Shown here piece by piece: positions 39,537-51,141 of a stretch of 64,000 bases of DNA; within the stretch, counting starts at the first letter, position 1, and the number at the start of each line of letters is the position of its first letter. This stretch comes from Agrococcus jejuensis. GTDB lineage: Bacteria > Actinomycetota > Actinomycetes > Actinomycetales > Microbacteriaceae. The DNA is taken from the NCBI RefSeq assembly GCF_900099705.1, contig NZ_LT629695.1:682001-746000 (forward strand). The letters are read 5' to 3'. A program made the position numbers and the translations under genes. The notes below the pieces were generated by a model. The model did not search any database. It was not told where the DNA came from and was given only the letters and a program-made list of their open reading frames with translations.

Positions 39537-40013
39537 TCAGGCCATGACGCGGCGCGTGAACGCGCCGAGTCGCTCGAGCATCGCCTCGCCGCGCTCCTGG
39601 ATGCGCGACTGGCTCGCCATGTACGGCGGCACGATGCGGATCGAGTGCGAGCACGACAGCGACTCGCAGATGTACGTGCCGAGGGAGTCGCCCGCACGCC
39701 CCTTCTCGCCGGCGCGCGGCGCCGTGAAGAGCCGCACCTGCGTCGCGGGCTGCGTCGAGTGGCACAGCGTGCACATCGCCGCGATGCCCGGGCGCAGCGT
39801 GGCGGTCGACGAGCGCACGACGATGCCCACGGGCTCGCCGCCGAGCCACTGCACGATGTAGCCGAGGTGGGCCGAGTGCGGGCTGCGCCAGCCCAGGTAC
39901 TCGCGCTCCTCCCAGATCGTCTCGTGCAGGCCCGGCATCGACAGATGCGCGAGCTGCTGCTCGGTCGCGTTCACGAACGACGACCGGATCTGCTCCTCCG
40001 TCAGAGGCCGCAC
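39537..40013 (-). CDS. FBP-domain (EF-G-binding treble-clef) protein
   Basis: 158 aa. An N-terminal helical part is followed by a four-Cys treble clef: MCTLCHSTQ then YICESLSCSHSIR. This is the FusB/FBP C-terminal fold that in staphylococci binds EF-G and clears it from the ribosome when fusidic acid is present. In actinobacteria it is a widespread housekeeping-like protein, so resistance should not be assumed. The GTG at 40013 lies one base after the secA stop, suggesting coupling to secA. Confidence 0.82.
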   Translation of the reverse strand: MRPLTEEQIRSSFVNATEQQLAHLSMPGLHETIWEEREYLGWRSPHSAHLGYIVQWLGGEPVGIVVRSSTATLRPGIAAMCTLCHSTQPATQVRLFTAPRAGEKGRAGDSLGTYICESLSCSHSIRIVPPYMASQSRIQERGEAMLERLGAFTRRVMA

Positions 40014-40014
40014 G

Positions 40015-42882
<2,868 letters not shown>

Positions 42883-42960
42883 GGATGTCTCTCCCGTTCG
42901 GTGGATGTAACGGTTCGATAACCGAGGGTCCATGCTACCCCGCTCGGTCTGGACGCACGG

Positions 42961-42994
42961 GCGCCGGCGTCCGCCCTGGGCGGAACGCCGGCGC
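42961..42994 (-). terminator. terminator of hpf
   Basis: Arms 42961-42970 and 42985-42994 pair perfectly and enclose a further CCGCC/GGCGG stem, 16 nt after the hpf stop. Confidence 0.75.
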
Positions 42995-43010
42995 CGGTGC
43001 GCGATCGGCC

Positions 43011-43643
43011 TCAGTCGAGGTCGGTCGTCTCGCCCTCGAGCGTGATGACGCCGTACGACCAGCCCTTGCGGCGGTAGACCACCGCGCACTGGTCGGTCTC
43101 CGCGTCGACGAAGAGGTAGAACGGGTGGCCGACGAGCTCCATCTGGTCGACGGCCTGCCGCGTCGTCATGCGCTTCGACGGGAACTGCTTGCGGCGGATG
43201 ACGACGGGCGACCACTCCTGCTCGTCGTCGACGATCGGCACCTCGCCGGTCGCGACTGCCTCGAGCACGGACACGGAGGCGGGCGTGACGTCGAGCCCTC
43301 CCGTGCCGACGGCGACGTCGCGCAGCGACGCGCGTCGCACGCTGCGGTCGGTGCGCTTGTCGTGGATGCGGCGCGCCCGCTCCATGAGCTTGTGGAACGC
43401 CGCGTCGAACGCGATGTACTTGTCGGGACCTTCGGCCTCGGAGCGGATCACGCTGCCGGGCACGAGCACGGTGATCTCGACGCGGCCACCAGCGGTGGCG
43501 TTCGGATCGGCATGCCGCGACACGCGCATCGCGATCGAGGTGGCACGGGGCAGCAGCAGACCGATCTTCTCGAGCTTCTCCTCGGCGTACGCCTCGAAGC
43601 GATCGGTGATGCGAGCCCCTCGGGCGGTGATCTCGACGTCCAC
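43011..43643 (-). CDS. hpf: long-form ribosome hibernation promoting factor
   Basis: 210 aa. The N-terminal RaiA/HPF domain (about 1-100, with [25 protein letters not shown]) binds the 30S decoding centre. A linker leads to the C-terminal dimerisation domain (about 145-205) with [54 protein letters not shown]. This form makes 100S ribosome dimers in stationary phase. The GTG at 43643 has GGAGG 5 nt upstream; a TTG at 43655 is less likely. Sits between secA and comF, the usual actinobacterial order. Confidence 0.94.
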   Translation of the reverse strand: MDVEITARGARITDRFEAYAEEKLEKIGLLLPRATSIAMRVSRHADPNATAGGRVEITVLVPGSVIRSEAEGPDKYIAFDAAFHKLMERARRIHDKRTDRSVRRASLRDVAVGTGGLDVTPASVSVLEAVATGEVPIVDDEQEWSPVVIRRKQFPSKRMTTRQAVDQMELVGHPFYLFVDAETDQCAVVYRRKGWSYGVITLEGETTDLD

Positions 43644-43755
43644 GGTGACCTCCAACCTGATTGGGCGATCCGCCCCGGGTCGGTGGCGGATGCGCCTTGG
43701 GTGCCGGTCAGCCTATCTGCACGCACCCGGCTCGTGTCGAGCCGGCATCCATGCA

Positions 43756-44379
43756 TCAGCCATGACGCGGCACGCGTGCGACGACGACGGCAGCGACGAC
43801 GTGCGCCCCGGCCGCGCGGGCGCCGGCGACGGCCTCGCGCAGCGTCGCACCCGTCGTCGCGACGTCGTCGATCACCACGACGCGCGCACCGTCGATCCTC
43901 GGCGCGTCGCGCGTCCTGACGCGGAGCGCGGCCCTGTGCAGGCGCGCCTCGCGGCCCTGCCGCTTCTGCTGCCCGTCGGCGACCTGCGCGAGCTCGATCC
44001 AGCGCATCCCGGCCCGGCACGCGAGCACGCGCACGGGCACGAATCCGCGCCGCCGCGTGCCCTCGCGGCTCGCAGGCACGAGCACCGCGAGCGGCGTGTC
44101 GGGCTCGGCGGACGCGACCTCGTCGACGAGGCGGCGCAGCGTCGCCGCGAGCAGCCGCGTCGCCGAGCCCCGCCCCTCCTCCTTCGCCGCGAGCACCACG
44201 GCGCGCGCGGCGCCGTCGTACGTCGCCGCCCACGCCACCTGCACGCCGCCGCGGTGCTCGACGTGCGTCGCCCCGAACGCGGCCGCGCACGCGCCGCAGA
44301 CGCCGTGGTCGGGGGCACCGCAGCCCGCGCACTCGCGCGGCCACAGCACGCCGAGGGCCTCGCGGATCGCCTGGTGCAT
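43756..44379 (-). CDS. ComF-family phosphoribosyltransferase-like protein
   Basis: 207 aa. An N-terminal zinc ribbon (ECAGCGAPDHGVCGACAAAF) precedes a PRT fold with the PRPP motif VVVIDDVATTGATLREA. ComF proteins act in DNA uptake, and family members also occur in non-competent bacteria. No other competence gene except a prepilin peptidase 11 kb away is present here. Start codon uncertain, as no clear Shine-Dalgarno precedes 44379. Confidence 0.88.
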   Translation of the reverse strand: MHQAIREALGVLWPRECAGCGAPDHGVCGACAAAFGATHVEHRGGVQVAWAATYDGAARAVVLAAKEEGRGSATRLLAATLRRLVDEVASAEPDTPLAVLVPASREGTRRRGFVPVRVLACRAGMRWIELAQVADGQQKRQGREARLHRAALRVRTRDAPRIDGARVVVIDDVATTGATLREAVAGARAAGAHVVAAVVVARVPRHG

Positions 44380-44484
44380 GCCCGCCAGCGTGCCCGCATC
44401 CGTCGTCGCCGCCGCGTCGTCTGCGGATGGATGGCGTGCGCCGCGATCTGGGGAGCCCGCGCGCGCCGCGTGACGCGGGCCGCG

Positions 44485-46140
44485 TCAGATCTGCGTCGCC
44501 ACCAGCTGCACGTCGGCGACGTCGCTCGACGCCTGCCACTGCCCCGCACGCAGCACGAGCAGCTCCCCCACCGCCGACCGCGCGCGCAGCACCGCCGAGG
44601 CGCCGATGCCGCCCGACAGCTGCGTGATCGCGTCCTGCGGCGTCGCCAGCTGCTGCGTCGCGCCGCCGACCGTGAGCAGCACGAGCTGCTGCCCGCCGTC
44701 CTGCGTCGACGTGAGCACCGCGACCGCCGTGCCCGTCGCCCACGCGACGTCGACCGCCGAGCCCGTGACCTGCGGCATGCGCTGCGGCGGCGCGACGCTC
44801 ACCGGCACGCCGTCCTCGCGCACGATGCCCGCGACCCATGCGGCCGTGCCGCCCGACAGCTCGGTGACGATCGCGATGCGGGCGCCGTCGCGCGACACCT
44901 CGACGTCGCGGATCGTGCCCTGCAGGTCGGGCAGGCCCAGCACGATCTCGCGCTGGCCGTCGCTCACGACGATCGCCTGCGTGGCCGCATCCGGCACCCA
45001 CCACGCCCAGCCGGCGCGGTCGAGCGATGGCGCGACCGTGACGCCCGTGTCGAGCACGACGGGGGCGGCGCCCGGCGACAGCCGCAGCACCTGCCCCGAC
45101 GCGAGCGCCACCGCGAGGCCGTCGTCGTCGCGCACCGTCACCGACGTCGCCTCGGCCGCCGCGAGGTCGATGCCGAGGTCGGCGTCGAGCGCCGCGCCCT
45201 GACCCACGTACGCCAGCTCTCCGCCCGCGAGCACGATGGGTCGCGCGTCGACGGCGGGCATCGAGGCCTGCGGGGCGTCGCGCGACGTCGCCGAGTAGCC
45301 GTCGATGCCGTCGACGCCCACGATGACCTCGGTGATGCCCAGGCGCACCATCGACTGCTGCAGCTGCAGCGCGAGCATGCTCAGCTCGTCGCTCGACGAC
45401 TCCTGCACCTGCTCGAACGACACCGTCACCTCGGCGACCTCGTCGTCGATCACGACGTCGCCCACGCGCACCGCGTCGGCATCCGCCGCCGTGAACACCG
45501 CGGGCGCGAGCCACGCGACAGGCCCCGCGAGCGCCGCGTCGACGATCGCCGCCGGCAGGTCGTCGCTCGAGCGCGGGAACCAGCGCACGTCGGGCACGAA
45601 CGTCGCACGGTCGTCGGCGAACCACGCGAGCGACTGCGCGTCGAAGAGTCGCTCGAAGCTGTAGCGCGACAGCACGAGGCCGTCGGGCGCGTCGGCGATG
45701 CGCCACTCCCCGCGCTCCTCGATGAGCACGAACGTGCGCCGCGCGGAGTCGTCGGCGAGCGTCGTGAACGTGCCGTGCTCGTCGACCGAGCCGACGACGT
45801 CGAGCGTCGCCTCGACCGTCGCCGCGTCGGTCGACGTGAGCTCGGGCTGGCCGGAGCGCAGCGCGACGCTCGCGAGCGGATCCCAGTCCACGCCGTCGGC
45901 GAGGTAGTCGCGCGCGATCGAGAAGTCGTCGGCGGGGCTGAGCGCCGCCTGCAGGAAGCCCTGCACGATCTCCTCCTGCGACGCCCCGGGCGTCGGCCCC
46001 TCGGCGATGAACTCGACGTCGCCGAGGCCCGTGCCCTCCTGCACCTCGCCCGCCGACACGGGCCCCGAGTCGGGCAGGCCCACGCATCCGACGAGCGCGA
46101 GCGTCGCCGCGCACGCGACGAGCGCCTTCCGCATCCTCAC
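44485..46140 (-). CDS. lpqB: MtrAB-associated lipoprotein LpqB
   Basis: 551 aa. Lipobox LALVGCVGLPDSGPV with Cys about 20. GerMN domain (about 180-300, AVRVGDVVIDDEVAEVTVSFEQV) then a beta-propeller-like half with repeated short sensor strands. LpqB interacts with the sensor kinase MtrB in mycobacteria and is required for its proper signalling at the septum. The GTG overlaps the mtrB stop as GTGA, and GGAGGG lies 6 nt upstream. Confidence 0.93.
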   Translation of the reverse strand: MRMRKALVACAATLALVGCVGLPDSGPVSAGEVQEGTGLGDVEFIAEGPTPGASQEEIVQGFLQAALSPADDFSIARDYLADGVDWDPLASVALRSGQPELTSTDAATVEATLDVVGSVDEHGTFTTLADDSARRTFVLIEERGEWRIADAPDGLVLSRYSFERLFDAQSLAWFADDRATFVPDVRWFPRSSDDLPAAIVDAALAGPVAWLAPAVFTAADADAVRVGDVVIDDEVAEVTVSFEQVQESSSDELSMLALQLQQSMVRLGITEVIVGVDGIDGYSATSRDAPQASMPAVDARPIVLAGGELAYVGQGAALDADLGIDLAAAEATSVTVRDDDGLAVALASGQVLRLSPGAAPVVLDTGVTVAPSLDRAGWAWWVPDAATQAIVVSDGQREIVLGLPDLQGTIRDVEVSRDGARIAIVTELSGGTAAWVAGIVREDGVPVSVAPPQRMPQVTGSAVDVAWATGTAVAVLTSTQDGGQQLVLLTVGGATQQLATPQDAITQLSGGIGASAVLRARSAVGELLVLRAGQWQASSDVADVQLVATQI

Positions 46141-47741
46141 GACCGACCCTCCACGATCTCGATGGCGCCCGTGTCCTCCGGCGGCAGCGCGATGGGCGAC
46201 GCCGCGTCGAGCGCGCCGCCGCGCGGGATCGTGAGGCGGAACGCCGTGCCCTCGCCGACGCGCGACCACACGTCGAGCACGCCGCCGTGCAGCACGGCGT
46301 CCTCCTGGCTGATCGCGAGGCCGAGGCCCGTGCCGCCCGTGCGCCGCTGGCGCGACGGGTCGGCGCGCCAGAACCGGTCGAAGACGCGGCCGGCCTCCTC
46401 GGCCGTCATGCCGACGCCGTGGTCGCGCACCGCGATCGCCACGGCGTCGTGGTTCGAGTCGACCGTCACGGTGATCGGGCGCCCCTCGCCGTGGTCGATG
46501 GCGTTGCCGAGCAGGTTCTGCAGGATGCGGCGCATGCGGCGCGGGTCGACCTCTGCGTCGAAGTGGCCGCCGGGCGCGACGAGCCGCACGGCCGAGCCGC
46601 GCTCCTCGGCGAGCAGGCGCACCGACTCGATCTCCGACTCCGCGAGCCGCACGACGTTCGTCGGCTCGATCTCGAGCGTCGCGGCGCCCGCGTCGAAGCG
46701 CGACATCTCGAGCAGGTCCGAGAGCATGACCTCGAAGCGGTCGATCTGCGTGTGCAGCAGCTCGGCCGTGCGCGCCGCGACGGGGTCGAGGCTGTCGCGG
46801 CGGTCGTACAGCACGTCGCCCGCGAGGCGGATGGTCGTGAGCGGCGTGCGCAGCTCGTGGCTCACGTCGGACACGAACCGCTGCTGCAGGGTCGACAGCG
46901 CCCCGAGCCGCGTGATCTGCGACGACATCGAGTCGGCCATGTGGTTGAACGATCTGCCGAGGCGCGCGAGCACGTCGTCGCCGCGCACCGCCATGCGCTC
47001 GTCGAGCCTGCCGCTCGCGAGCTTCGCGCTCGTCGCCGCCGCCTGCTCCACCGGCGCCACGACCATGCGCACGACGACGAGCGTCACGAGCGCCACGAGC
47101 GCCAGCAGCGCGACGCCGCCGATGACCATGGTCGTCTGCATGCGCTGCAGCGTCTCCTGCGCCTCCTCGAGGCTGTGCACGATGTAGAACTCGTACTGGC
47201 CGGCGCTCGGCACCTCGAGCAGCGTGCCCACGATGAGGCCCGGCGCCGTGCCGTCGGGCGTCGTGAGCCGCACCGACTGGTAGTACGGCTCGCCGTCGGA
47301 GGCGGCGACGCGCTCCTGCAGCTCGGCCGTGAGCAGCGAGTCGTCGAAGCCGCGCACGCGCGTGTCGCCCAGGTCGACCGCCGACTGCGCCTGGTCGGTC
47401 GTGCGCAGCATGGCGTAGGCCGCGAGCGCCGGGTTCGAGATGAAGCCGGCAGCCGACTGCAGGGCGCTCTCCTGCAGCTGCGCGAGCTCGGCCGTCGTCG
47501 ACGAGCCCGCCGCATCCGTGAACACCTGCTGCGCCGCCTCCGTCGCGCGCACCGACTCGAGCAGAGCCTCGTCGCGTCGCTGCTCGAAGATGCTCGCGCC
47601 GATCGAGATGGACATGTAGCCGCCGACGACCGCCATCGCGAGCAACGACAGCAGCACGCTCGTCGCGACGATGCGCAGCTGCAGCGACTGCCGCCACGAG
47701 GCGGCGATGCGCTGCGGCAGCGAGCGCCCCACCGCCTGCAT
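46137..47741 (-). CDS. mtrB: sensor histidine kinase MtrB
   Basis: 534 aa. Two transmembrane helices (about 22-43 and 205-227) flank a 160-residue sensor domain. HAMP (about 228-280), then the phosphoacceptor His295 in SDVSHELRTPLTTIRLAGDVL. The ATPase domain has NLLGNAIDHGEG (N box), VRDHGVGM (G1), FDRFWRADPSRQRRTGGTGLGLAI (F/G2). It controls cell-wall, division and osmotic genes through MtrA. Starts 9 nt after the mtrA stop. Confidence 0.95.
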   Translation of the reverse strand: MQAVGRSLPQRIAASWRQSLQLRIVATSVLLSLLAMAVVGGYMSISIGASIFEQRRDEALLESVRATEAAQQVFTDAAGSSTTAELAQLQESALQSAAGFISNPALAAYAMLRTTDQAQSAVDLGDTRVRGFDDSLLTAELQERVAASDGEPYYQSVRLTTPDGTAPGLIVGTLLEVPSAGQYEFYIVHSLEEAQETLQRMQTTMVIGGVALLALVALVTLVVVRMVVAPVEQAAATSAKLASGRLDERMAVRGDDVLARLGRSFNHMADSMSSQITRLGALSTLQQRFVSDVSHELRTPLTTIRLAGDVLYDRRDSLDPVAARTAELLHTQIDRFEVMLSDLLEMSRFDAGAATLEIEPTNVVRLAESEIESVRLLAEERGSAVRLVAPGGHFDAEVDPRRMRRILQNLLGNAIDHGEGRPITVTVDSNHDAVAIAVRDHGVGMTAEEAGRVFDRFWRADPSRQRRTGGTGLGLAISQEDAVLHGGVLDVWSRVGEGTAFRLTIPRGGALDAASPIALPPEDTGAIEIVEGRS

Positions 47742-47749
47742 GCGCGTGC

Positions 47750-48430
47750 CTAGGCTGCGACCGCGCCGGCGCGGTAGCCGACGCCGCGCACGGTCGTCAC
47801 GACGCGCGGCTCTTCGGGGTCGAGCTCGACCTTCGAGCGCAGGCGCTGCACGTGCACGTTCACGAGGCGCGTGTCGGCCTTGTACTGGTAGCCCCACACC
47901 TGCTCGAGCAGCATCTCGCGGCTGAAGACCTGCGCGGGCTTCGACGCGAGCGTCACGAGCAGGTCGAACTCGAGCGGCGTGAGCTGGATGCGGTCGACGC
48001 CCCGGCGCACCTCGTGGCCGGGCACGTCGATCGTGAGGTCGGAGACCTGCAGCGTCGTCTGCTCGGGCTCGCGACCGGGACGCAGGCGCGTGCGGATGCG
48101 CGCGACGAGCTCCTTGGGGTTGAACGGCTTGACGATGTAGTCGTCGGCGCCGGCCTCGAGGCCGCGCACGACGTCGGTCGTCTCGCCCTTCGCGGTGAGC
48201 ATGATGATGGGCGTGCCCGACTCGGCGCGGATGAGCTGGCAGATCTGGATGCCGTCGAGGCCAGGCAGCATGAGGTCGAGCAGCACGAGGTCAGGCTGCA
48301 CGGTGCGGAACCGGTCGAGCGCGTCGATGCCGTCTGGGCAGAACTCGAGGTCGAAGCCCTCGGCACGCAGCACGATGCCGATCATCTCCGCCAGGGCGGT
48401 GTCGTCGTCGACGACCAGGATCGTGGGCAT
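47750..48430 (-). CDS. mtrA: response regulator MtrA (OmpR/PhoB family)
   Basis: 226 aa. Receiver domain with Asp9/Asp10, phosphoacceptor Asp52 in LLDLMLPG, Thr79 and Lys101. Winged-helix output domain with LTPLEFDLLVTLASKPAQVFSREMLLEQVWGY and VNVHVQRLRSKVELDPEEPRVVTTVRGVGYR. Essential in mycobacteria, where it binds direct-repeat sites near dnaA and wall genes. First gene of mtrA-mtrB-lpqB; GAGAGGAGC precedes the ATG. Confidence 0.96.
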   Translation of the reverse strand: MPTILVVDDDTALAEMIGIVLRAEGFDLEFCPDGIDALDRFRTVQPDLVLLDLMLPGLDGIQICQLIRAESGTPIIMLTAKGETTDVVRGLEAGADDYIVKPFNPKELVARIRTRLRPGREPEQTTLQVSDLTIDVPGHEVRRGVDRIQLTPLEFDLLVTLASKPAQVFSREMLLEQVWGYQYKADTRLVNVHVQRLRSKVELDPEEPRVVTTVRGVGYRAGAVAA

Positions 48431-48479
48431 CGGGCTCCTCTCGCCGGGCCACGATACCCGAGCGAGCCTCAGCGTCCGC

Positions 48480-49766
48480 TCACCGCGCGGCGTCGTCCGA
48501 TGCGACCTCGGCGGGCTGCTCCTGCGCATCCGCCAGGCGCGTCGGCAGGGCCCGCATCGTGCGGAATCGGCTGAGCAGGAACGGCGGGATCGCGAGCGCG
48601 CCCACGGCGACGCCGATCCACATGGCCTCGACGGTGCCGAGCGCCGTGCCGAGGCCGCCCGCGACGAGGGCGCCGATCGGCATGACGCCCCAGACGACGG
48701 TGCGGATGGACGCGTTCATGCGGCCGAGCAGCGGCTTGGGGCACAGCCGCTGGCGCGCGGTGACCTGCACGATGTTGAAGACGAGCACGGTGAAGCCGAA
48801 GATCGCCTCGCCCACCATGAGCAGCACGACGGCGGCGTCGGGCACGAGCACCGACAGCGGCAGCAGCGACGCCGACGCCGCGAACACGACGGTCGACCAC
48901 GTGATGGCCGGGCCCTCGCCGATCGCTCGCGCGATGCGCGTCGCGAGCAGCGAGCCAGCGAGGCCGCCGATGGCGCCGACCGACATGATGACGCCGAAGA
49001 GGAAGGCGTCGATGCCGAGGATGCGCAGGATCGCGATCGGCAGCAGCGTGTAGACGATGAACGAGCCGAGGTTCGACAGCGCGACGGTCGCGACGACGCG
49101 GCGCAGCAGGTCGTTGCCTGCGACGAAGCGGATGCCCTCGCCGATCTCGACGAAGAGGTTGCGGTGCTCGTGCTTGGGGCGCACGACCTCGCCGTCGCGG
49201 ATGCCCGAGAGCGCGAGGGCCGAGACGAGGAAGCCCGCGACGTTGGCGAGCAGGACGACGGGGGCGGCGAGGAGGCCGAGCAGGCCGCCGGCGACGGCCG
49301 GGCCGCCGAGGCGCATGGTCTGCGCCGTGGCCTCGAGCACGCCGTTGGCGTCGCCCACGTGGTCGTCGTCGACGAGCACGGGCACGAACGACTGGTAGCC
49401 GACGTCGAAGAACACCGTCGCGATGCCCACGATCGCGCCCACGACGACGAGGTGCCAGATCTCGAGGTGGCCGAGGATCGCCAGCAGCGGGATGACGGCG
49501 ACCGCTGCGGCGCGCACGAGGTCGGCGGCGATCATGACGTGCCGCTTGCGCATGCGGTCGAGCCAGGCGCCCGCCGGGAGGCCGACGATCAGGAACGCAG
49601 CCGTCTGCGCGGCGTTGAGGTAGCCCATCTCGGCGTCGGTCGCGCGCAGCATCGTGACGGCGATGATCGGCATGGCGATGCCCGCGAGCTGCGCACCGAG
49701 CTGGCTCGTGCCCTCGCCCGCCCACAGCAGCGCGAATCCCGGCTGCCTCCACACGCTGCGTCTCAT
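48480..49766 (-). CDS. MFS multidrug-type exporter
   Basis: 428 aa, 12 helices, of the MFS_3/enterobactin-exporter-like group. GFALLWAGEGTSQLGAQL in helix 1, GLPAGAWLDRMRKRHVMI as loop motif A, and FFDVGYQSFVPVLVDDDHVGDANGVLEAT as the motif of this group. The substrate is probably a drug or siderophore-like molecule. It is divergent from an ArsR-like regulator and the ATTGGG-tttt-CCCAAT palindrome lies 21 bp before the ATG, a classic repressor-exporter pair. Confidence 0.87.
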   Translation of the reverse strand: MRRSVWRQPGFALLWAGEGTSQLGAQLAGIAMPIIAVTMLRATDAEMGYLNAAQTAAFLIVGLPAGAWLDRMRKRHVMIAADLVRAAAVAVIPLLAILGHLEIWHLVVVGAIVGIATVFFDVGYQSFVPVLVDDDHVGDANGVLEATAQTMRLGGPAVAGGLLGLLAAPVVLLANVAGFLVSALALSGIRDGEVVRPKHEHRNLFVEIGEGIRFVAGNDLLRRVVATVALSNLGSFIVYTLLPIAILRILGIDAFLFGVIMSVGAIGGLAGSLLATRIARAIGEGPAITWSTVVFAASASLLPLSVLVPDAAVVLLMVGEAIFGFTVLVFNIVQVTARQRLCPKPLLGRMNASIRTVVWGVMPIGALVAGGLGTALGTVEAMWIGVAVGALAIPPFLLSRFRTMRALPTRLADAQEQPAEVASDDAAR

Positions 49767-49787
49767 GTCGTCGATGATGACACACCG

Positions 49788-49803
49788 ATTGGGTTTTCCC
49801 AAT
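49788..49803. promoter_or_regulatory. 6-4-6 palindrome between MFS exporter and ArsR-like regulator
   Basis: ATTGGG (49788-49793), TTTT, CCCAAT (49798-49803). It is an A+T-rich island in GC-rich DNA, between the two divergent starts, and so probably overlaps both promoters. Confidence 0.7.
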
Positions 49804-49832
49804 GACTCGCCGCGATCTGCCACGATGGGGTC

Positions 49833-50387
49833 GTGAGCGAGCCGAGCACGACGCCCGTCCCCGCAGCGGCGCATGCCTCGCTCGAGGCGCGCGCGAAGGC
49901 GCTCGGCTCCCCCATCCGCTGGCGCATCCTGCGCCTGTGCCTCCACGAGCCGCGCACGAACCGCGAGCTCGCCGAGCTGCTGGGCCGCAACCCCGCGACG
50001 ATGCTGCACCACGTGCGCACGCTCGTCGACGCCGGCTACCTCGCACCGCAGGAGCCGCGCCGCGGCACGCGCGGCGCCCGCGAGATCCCCTACCTCGCGA
50101 CGCGGCTCACGTGGACGGAGGACGAGCAGACGTCGTCATCGGACGTGCTCGTGCGCACCTTCCTCGAGGAGATCGAGGGGCTGCGCCCCGACGACGTCAG
50201 CATCATGCGCGCCGGTCTGCGCCTCTCGCAGGACGAGCTGCACGAGTACTGGCGGCGCACCGAGGAGATCGTCAAGGACCTCATGGCCCGCCGCGAGGCC
50301 GAGCCCGACGTCGAGCGCACCTCGTGGGGCGTGTTCATGGCCATCCACCCCGACCGGCAGCAGGACGGGCCGGCGCGGGAGGACTGA
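49833..50387 (+). CDS. ArsR-like winged-helix regulator
   Basis: 184 aa. Winged helix (about 15-90) with ALGSPIRWRILRLCLHEPRTNRELAELLGRNPATMLHHVRTLVDAGYL, then a helical C-terminal half (about 110-170) that probably dimerises or binds ligand. No metal-binding Cys pair of classical ArsR proteins, so an organic inducer exported by the neighbouring MFS is likelier. GTG start at 49833 after GATGGGG. Confidence 0.85.
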   Translation: MSEPSTTPVPAAAHASLEARAKALGSPIRWRILRLCLHEPRTNRELAELLGRNPATMLHHVRTLVDAGYLAPQEPRRGTRGAREIPYLATRLTWTEDEQTSSSDVLVRTFLEEIEGLRPDDVSIMRAGLRLSQDELHEYWRRTEEIVKDLMARREAEPDVERTSWGVFMAIHPDRQQDGPARED

Positions 50388-50395
50388 GCGGTCGG

Positions 50396-50476
50396 GGCCG
50401 GCCGAATGTGCGCCTGAGCGAGACGTCGCGGCGCTCAGCGCCGCATGACCCCATCTCCGCGCACATTCCGCCGGCC
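50396..50476. repeat. 81-nt hairpin between convergent genes
   Basis: Arms 50396-50413 and 50459-50476 match at 17 of 18 positions. The 45-nt interior carries its own 7-bp stem (50414-50420 with 50432-50438). It lies between the ArsR-like gene and hmuO, both ending here, so may terminate either. Architecture resembles the hairpins at 22.65-22.80 kb, without sequence identity. Confidence 0.7.
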
Positions 50477-50490
50477 GCGATCGCGCTGGC

Positions 50491-51141
50491 CTACGCGGCG
50501 TCGCGCGCCTGCGTGATCGCCCAGAGGGCGTCGAAGATGCCCGCGTTCAGCTGGAAGGCGAGCCTCGCCTCCTCCACGAGGCGCGACTCCTCCTCCGCTC
50601 CCCACGGCATGCCGTCGAGCGCGGCACGGTAGGCGCGGCGGATGGGCACGGGGCCGCCCGCCGACGCGAAGTCGTAGAACGAGACGTGCTCGTCGCCCGC
50701 GCCGTAGTGGCGCTTGAGCATCGTCGCGATGACCTGGCCGCCCGAGATGTCGCCGAGGTAGCGCGTGTAGTGGTGCGCCGTGAACGCCGGGGCGTCGTCG
50801 CGCACCGCCAGCACCCGCGCGACGTACGCCTCGGTCGCGGGCAGCACCGGCACGCCCGCCGTGCCGCCGAGCGCCTCGAGGTCGGCGCGGATGGCGTCGG
50901 ACCGGTCGAGGTTGCGATCCGAGAGGAAGGCGGGGTCGCCCGTCTGCGGCATGCGCGACTCCATCGCCCGGTACACGGGCTCGAGCTGCGCGAGGTAGAG
51001 GCGGTAGTCGTCGAGGCCGAGCTCGCCGCTCATGAGCGCCGTCACGAAGCCGCGGTGCTCGGCCTCCTCGTGCACGGTCGCGGTCGCGGCGCGCAGGCGC
51101 GTCGACAGGGTGGACTCGGCGTCGGTCTGGTCAGCGTGCAT
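50491..51141 (-). CDS. hmuO: haem oxygenase (HO-1 family)
   Basis: 216 aa all-helical enzyme that cleaves haem to biliverdin, CO and Fe2+. The proximal His24 lies in TATVHEEAEHRGF and the distal helix has RYLGDISGGQVIATML (kinked Gly residues). YRAALDGMPWGAEEESRLVEEARLAFQLN matches the C-terminal helices. Start ATG 51141 with GGGAGG 6 nt upstream; it overlaps the end of the ATPase gene by 11 nt. As the last gene of the operon it releases iron from imported haem. Confidence 0.94.
   Translation of the reverse strand: MHADQTDAESTLSTRLRAATATVHEEAEHRGFVTALMSGELGLDDYRLYLAQLEPVYRAMESRMPQTGDPAFLSDRNLDRSDAIRADLEALGGTAGVPVLPATEAYVARVLAVRDDAPAFTAHHYTRYLGDISGGQVIATMLKRHYGAGDEHVSFYDFASAGGPVPIRRAYRAALDGMPWGAEEESRLVEEARLAFQLNAGIFDALWAITQARDAA

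Noticed and set aside
39537..40013. Fusidic acid resistance gene
   Set aside because: The FBP zinc-finger domain is widespread in actinobacteria and coupled to secA here; resistance cannot be inferred.
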